55,665 nucleotides of DNA from positions 1-55,665 of the forward strand of contig CAJTLS010000018.1 of assembly GCA_910577295.1 (NCBI GenBank). The letters are read 5' to 3'. Under the pieces are notes generated by a model, which was given only the letters and a program-made list of their open reading frames with translations, did not search any database and was not told the DNA's origin. A program made the translations under genes and the position numbers. Below are positions 52,484 to 55,665 of this stretch, one piece after another. This DNA comes from an uncultured Eubacterium sp. GTDB taxonomy: Bacteria; Bacillota; Clostridia; Lachnospirales; Lachnospiraceae. The stretch's first letter is position 1; the number at the start of each line of letters is the position of its first letter.

Positions 52484-52495
52484 TTCCTTATCCTC

Positions 52496-52529
52496 CATTT
52501 CCAAGCAATTTATCGCGAAGAACCGCACG
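52496..52529 (-). repeat. Arginine leader element, copy before argJ
   Basis: 31 of 34 bases match 53607-53640. On minus it ends 12 nt before the argJ start. It contains GCGATAAATTGC, which can form a short stem-loop. Confidence 0.7.
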
Positions 52530-52556
52530 CATACCGCATCGGCAGCGCCAATCACC

Positions 52557-53597
52557 TTATGGTACTATCGGTATCAGACGAATTCCTTCCGTTTCTTCCA
52601 GACCAAATAAAAGATTCATGTTTTGGACAGCCTGTCCGGCAGCTCCTTTTGTTATATTATCCATCGCGCCCATCATAATTACCCGTCCGGTTCTCTCATC
52701 CATTTTGACGCCGACATCAACAAAATTACTGCCTTTTACCCATCTTGTCTCTGGACATACGCCATCTTCCAGCAAACGGACAAAGTACTCATTTTTGTAC
52801 GCTTCCTCGTAAGCCATGCGAATCTGTTCTTTCGTCGTACCCTCTTTATATTTCGCATAAGCCGTTATCAAAATCCCGCGGCTCATCGGTATCAGATGCG
52901 GCGTAAAACTGAGCGTGACGTCGGTTCCGGCGGCATACGATAACTGTTCTTCAATTTCCGGTGTATGGCGGTGGGAAGCCACGCCATACGGCTTGCAGCT
53001 CTCGTTTACCTCACAATATAAATTCGGCACCTTGGCTCCACGACCAGCGCCGGAGACGCCTGATTTGGCGTCAATAATGAGTGTACTCATATCTATCAGT
53101 CCCGCTTTTGCCAACGGATACACCGTCAAAGTCGAACAGGTCGGATAACATCCCGGATTCGCTATCAGTCTTGCTTTCCTTACTTTCTCACGGTTTATCT
53201 CACAGAGACCATAAACCGCTTCTTCGATATACTGCGGGCTTTTGTGCTCAATCCCATACCACTTCTCATAGACAGCTACATCTTTAATGCGGTAATCCGC
53301 ACTCAAATCAATCACCTTTGCATTTGACAATATTTCATCGTCGAGTACCCCCGCCAGATAACCCTGCGGCGTGGCAGTAAATATCACATCGGCCTGTCTT
53401 GCCAGCTCATGCAAATCATCCGGTTTACATAAATCTTCTACAATTTCAAAAACATTGCCAAATACGGCGCTGTATTTTTCATCTACATAACTTCTTGAAC
53501 CATACCAGACAATCTCCGCCTCTTTATGCTGCAGAAGCAGACGAACCAATTCCTGACCGGCATATCCGGTTGCACCAATAATTCCAACCTTAATCAT
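52557..53597 (-). CDS. argC: N-acetyl-gamma-glutamyl-phosphate reductase
   Basis: ArgC reduces acetylglutamyl phosphate with NADPH. The 346-aa product has the nucleotide-binding start VGIIGATGYAGQELVRLL, the catalytic cysteine in LIANPGCYPTCS near residue 146, and SGVSGAGRGAK near 180. GAGG precedes the ATG. It is the first gene of argCJBD and diverges from argG; its upstream region carries ArgR-like palindromes and three hairpins. Confidence 0.95.
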   Translation of the reverse strand: MIKVGIIGATGYAGQELVRLLLQHKEAEIVWYGSRSYVDEKYSAVFGNVFEIVEDLCKPDDLHELARQADVIFTATPQGYLAGVLDDEILSNAKVIDLSADYRIKDVAVYEKWYGIEHKSPQYIEEAVYGLCEINREKVRKARLIANPGCYPTCSTLTVYPLAKAGLIDMSTLIIDAKSGVSGAGRGAKVPNLYCEVNESCKPYGVASHRHTPEIEEQLSYAAGTDVTLSFTPHLIPMSRGILITAYAKYKEGTTKEQIRMAYEEAYKNEYFVRLLEDGVCPETRWVKGSNFVDVGVKMDERTGRVIMMGAMDNITKGAAGQAVQNMNLLFGLEETEGIRLIPIVP

Positions 53598-53606
53598 ACT
53601 CTACCT

Positions 53607-53640
53607 CATTTCTGAGCGATTTATCGCGAAGAACCGCACG
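53607..53640 (-). repeat. Arginine leader element, copy before argC
   Basis: On minus it ends 9 nt before the argC start. It holds GCGATAAATCGC, a perfect small stem; the other copy changes one stem base to a wobble pair. Confidence 0.7.
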
Positions 53641-53742
53641 AGAAAACTTGAAGAGTTTCTCGTGTCGGAACAAAGCAATTTGCTTTCGCTCAAAAGCAAA
53701 TTGTTGGTTGAAAAATCAGAGCATCAGCGTAATTTTTCAACC
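53637..53742 (-). promoter_or_regulatory. Three consecutive hairpins in the argC leader
   Basis: Hairpin A 53637-53664 (CACGAGAAA with TTTCTCGTG), hairpin B 53676-53703 (CAATTTGCTTT with AAAGCAAATTG, perfect) and hairpin C 53706-53742 (GGTTGAAAAAT with ATTTTTCAACC, perfect). They lie between the argC promoter and its RBS. None has a T-run, so they are not plain terminators. Confidence 0.65.
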
Positions 53743-53763
53743 TCTACCTCATTTCCTTTTGTT

Positions 53764-53791
53764 TTATGCATAAATAATGAATATTTATTCA
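53764..53791. promoter_or_regulatory. ArgR operator candidates upstream of argC
   Basis: TTATGCATAA (53764-53773) and the perfect palindrome TGAATATTTATTCA (53778-53791) are adjacent and match the ARG-box pattern TGAAT-4-ATTCA. They lie just downstream of the predicted argC transcription start, where a bound repressor would block elongation. Confidence 0.65.
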
Positions 53792-53812
53792 CTTTATTCA
53801 GAAACTTTATTT

Positions 53813-53841
53813 ATTATACATCCTTTCCGATAAATATGCAA
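53813..53841 (-). promoter_or_regulatory. argCJBD promoter
   Basis: On minus, TTGCAT (53836-53841), 17 bp, TATAAT (53813-53818). Confidence 0.7.
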
Positions 53842-53892
53842 TACTTTAATTAAATTTTGTATGCGCAAAAACAAATTTTATTTATTTTTCTC

Positions 53893-53921
53893 TTGCATAT
53901 TATGCATAAGTGGTGTATATT
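53893..53921 (+). promoter_or_regulatory. argG promoter with embedded operator-like palindrome
   Basis: TTGCAT (53893-53898), 17 bp, TATATT (53916-53921). The spacer contains TTATGCATAA (53900-53909), the same decamer as near argC, so an ArgR site is likely. Downstream, GACAATTGTC (53945-53954) is a second palindrome in the leader. Confidence 0.7.
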
Positions 53922-53991
53922 TAATAGCAGTTGGATTTTACCCTGACAATTGTCCCGGTATCCTAATCAATAATTATATGGAGGTTTTACT

Positions 53992-55209
53992 ATGAAAGAA
54001 AAAGTTATCTTGGCTTATTCCGGCGGTCTGGATACAACAGCAATCATTCCGTGGCTGAAGGAAAACTTTGATTATGAAGTAATCTGTGTCTGCATCGACT
54101 GTGGACAGGGAGAAGAATTAGATGGTTTGGAAGAAAGAGCCAAACTCTGTGGCGCTTCCAAGTTATACATCGAAGATGTCATTGACGAATTTTGTGATGA
54201 ATATGTTATCCCATGCGTACAGGCGCATGCTGTCTATGAAAACAAATATCTGCTCGGTACATCCATGGCACGTCCGGTAATCGCAAAACGCCTCGTTGAA
54301 ATTGCCCGCAAGGAAAATGCTACGGCTATCTGCCATGGCGCAACCGGAAAAGGAAACGACCAGATTCGTTTTGAACTCGGAATCAAGGCGTTAGCTCCCG
54401 ACCTTAAAATAATCGCTGCATGGAGAAATGACAAATGGACGTTGGATTCCCGCGAATCCGAGATTGCCTACTGCAAAGAGCACGGAATTAATCTCCCATT
54501 CTCTGCGGATAGCAGCTACAGCCGCGACCGCAACTTATGGCACATCAGCCATGAGGGTCTGGAATTGGAAGAGCCGGACAAAGAGCCTAATTATGAACAT
54601 CTTCTTGTTCTCGGAACAACACCAGAAAAAGCTCCAGAAGACGGGGAATATGTTACTATGACATTTGAAGCTGGTATTCCAAAGAGTGTGAACGGAAAAG
54701 AAATGAAAGTCTCCGATATCATCCGTACCTTAAATGAACTCGGCGGCAAACATGGAATTGGTATCATAGATATCGTAGAAAACCGCGTAGTCGGCATGAA
54801 ATCACGCGGCGTTTATGAGACACCGGGCGGAACTATTTTATACGAGGCACATCAGCAGTTAGAGGAGTTGATTCTTGACCGTGATACTTATGCCGTTAAA
54901 ATGGATATGGGAAATAAACTTGCCCAAATCTGTTACGAGGGAAAATGGTTCTCTCCTCTGCGCGAGGCAGTTCAGGCATTTATTGAATCTACACAACGCT
55001 ATGTAACCGGAGAAGTGAAATTTAAACTGTACAAAGGTAACATCATTAAGGCAGGCACAACTTCACCTTATAGTTTATACAACGAAAGCATTGCCTCGTT
55101 TACTACGGGAGATTTGTATGACCACCATGATGCAGAAGGATTTATTAATCTGTTCGGTCTTTCCACGAAAGTCCGCGCTATGAAAATGGCTGAAGCAGAT
55201 AACAACTAA
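53992..55209 (+). CDS. argG: Argininosuccinate synthase
   Basis: ArgG joins citrulline and aspartate using ATP. The 405-aa protein begins with the PP-loop LAYSGGLDTTAIIPWL near residue 7, then CVCIDCGQGEELDGLEERA, HGATGKGNDQIRFELG near 119 and GGKHGIGIIDIVENRVVGMKS near 250. GGAGG precedes the ATG. No argH lies downstream; an IS256 element follows the stop within about 50-100 nt. Confidence 0.96.
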   Translation: MKEKVILAYSGGLDTTAIIPWLKENFDYEVICVCIDCGQGEELDGLEERAKLCGASKLYIEDVIDEFCDEYVIPCVQAHAVYENKYLLGTSMARPVIAKRLVEIARKENATAICHGATGKGNDQIRFELGIKALAPDLKIIAAWRNDKWTLDSRESEIAYCKEHGINLPFSADSSYSRDRNLWHISHEGLELEEPDKEPNYEHLLVLGTTPEKAPEDGEYVTMTFEAGIPKSVNGKEMKVSDIIRTLNELGGKHGIGIIDIVENRVVGMKSRGVYETPGGTILYEAHQQLEELILDRDTYAVKMDMGNKLAQICYEGKWFSPLREAVQAFIESTQRYVTGEVKFKLYKGNIIKAGTTSPYSLYNESIASFTTGDLYDHHDAEGFINLFGLSTKVRAMKMAEADNN

Positions 55210-55308
55210 AAACTATCTATCTAAGATTTACTGAAAAAACAGACCCAGAGAGACTTTCAAGTTTTGTGTAAACTCAAAAAACTGATATAAGATACATTGA
55301 TAGTTACA

Positions 55309-55341
55309 AAGAGCAGAGCCAAAAATCTAGGTTCTGCTCTT
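55309..55341. repeat. 12-bp inverted repeat between argG and the IS transposase
   Basis: AAGAGCAGAGCC (55309-55320) and GGTTCTGCTCTT (55330-55341) match at 11 of 12. It may stop transcription at the IS edge. A possible IS end, GAGAGACTTTCAAGTTTTGT, begins near 55248. Confidence 0.45.
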
Positions 55342-55399
55342 ACCTGTATTATACAAGGATTTTTTTGCATGTCAATAAGACCTGCGATAAAAGCCCGTC

Positions 55400-55665
55400 T
55401 TAGAACATTCGATTTTCCAGCCGTTCTTCAAAATAGATCTCAAGCTGTGAATGGATCTGGCCCCAGTCCTGACGGTGGCCTGTCCACTTCTTTGTTATGT
55501 CCATGGTTGCCAGATACAGCATTTTCAACAGACTGTCATCGGATGGAAATATGGTCTTGGATTTTGTCACCTTTCTCAACTGGCGGTTAAACCCCTCAAT
55601 GGCATTGGTCGTGTAGATCAGACGTCTGACCGCTTCCGGATACTTGAAATACGTGGACAGAGTTG
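55400..55665 (-). CDS. IS256-family transposase, 3' part
   Basis: Only the C-terminal end is in the window; the gene continues past 55665. Visible are STYFKYPEAVRRLIYTTNAI, EGFNRQLRKVTKSKTIF, SDDSLLKMLYLATMDITKKW and HSQLEIYFEERLENRMF, typical of mutator (IS256) transposases. The frame is intact to its stop, so the element may be active. No transposase domain with catalytic DDE is visible here because it lies outside. Confidence 0.85.
   Translation of the reverse strand, partial: TLSTYFKYPEAVRRLIYTTNAIEGFNRQLRKVTKSKTIFPSDDSLLKMLYLATMDITKKWTGHRQDWGQIHSQLEIYFEERLENRMF

Noticed and set aside
1..55665. CRISPR array
   Set aside because: No regularly spaced repeats of 24-40 bp were seen; the repeats found are palindromes, a leader pair and one tandem duplication.

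Overview
The window looks like a stretch of chromosome from a low-to-moderate GC Clostridia, most likely a Lachnospiraceae. The gene orders scpA-scpB, dgt-dnaG-rpoD-trmK-nucleoside kinase-rnpB and argC-argJ-argB-argD are Firmicute-like, ribosome binding sites are strong AGGAGG types, the proteins resemble clostridial families, and there is an ECF-type vitamin transporter. The species assignment is inference; no 16S gene or other species marker is present.

Layout. 1-18.7 kb is core chromosome, mostly on the minus strand: chromosome segregation (scpA, scpB), a membrane phosphoesterase, a D,D-carboxypeptidase, purE, an M29-like aminopeptidase, RNase P RNA, a uridine-kinase-like enzyme, trmK, rpoD, dnaG, dgt, then apbE, queH, pgeF, a phospholipase-C-like protein, an HD protein and an amidohydrolase. 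18.8-23.7 kb is a decayed accessory island: BREX-like fragments (DUF1819/DUF1788), an HTH fragment, small orphan genes, an HK97-type phage portal gene in pieces, two internally deleted transposases, and a toxin-antitoxin pair whose toxin is broken while the antitoxin is intact. 23.8-30 kb returns to core genes (rlmD, a DUF1836 regulator, pcrA, a YbjQ-domain protein, a small membrane protein).

30-38 kb holds the most interesting locus. A cobalamin riboswitch drives a secreted DUF4430 (transcobalamin-C-terminal-like) protein and a secreted beta-propeller protein. Divergently, from an overlapping promoter, run another DUF4430 membrane-anchored protein, an ECF T component, a fused double ATPase and an S component. 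Together they read as a candidate system for capturing and importing cobalamin or a related corrinoid. A sirtuin, a phosphoesterase-like protein with degraded catalytic motifs and an L,D-transpeptidase follow.

41-49 kb carries tRNA-Ser(CGA), holA, comEC, a GerMN lipoprotein, a two-component system, comEA and a small DMT-type transporter. 49-55.2 kb is the arginine biosynthesis region: argCJBD on minus and argG on plus, diverging from a control region with ArgR-like palindromes, three consecutive hairpins and a 34-bp leader element repeated in front of argC and argJ. The window ends inside an IS256-family element inserted just behind argG.

Regulatory signals are dense. Many -35/-10 pairs with exact 17-bp spacing are readable, two divergent gene pairs have interlocked promoters, two convergent gene pairs overlap at their stop codons, and one 35-40-bp palindromic element occurs twice, 33 kb apart.
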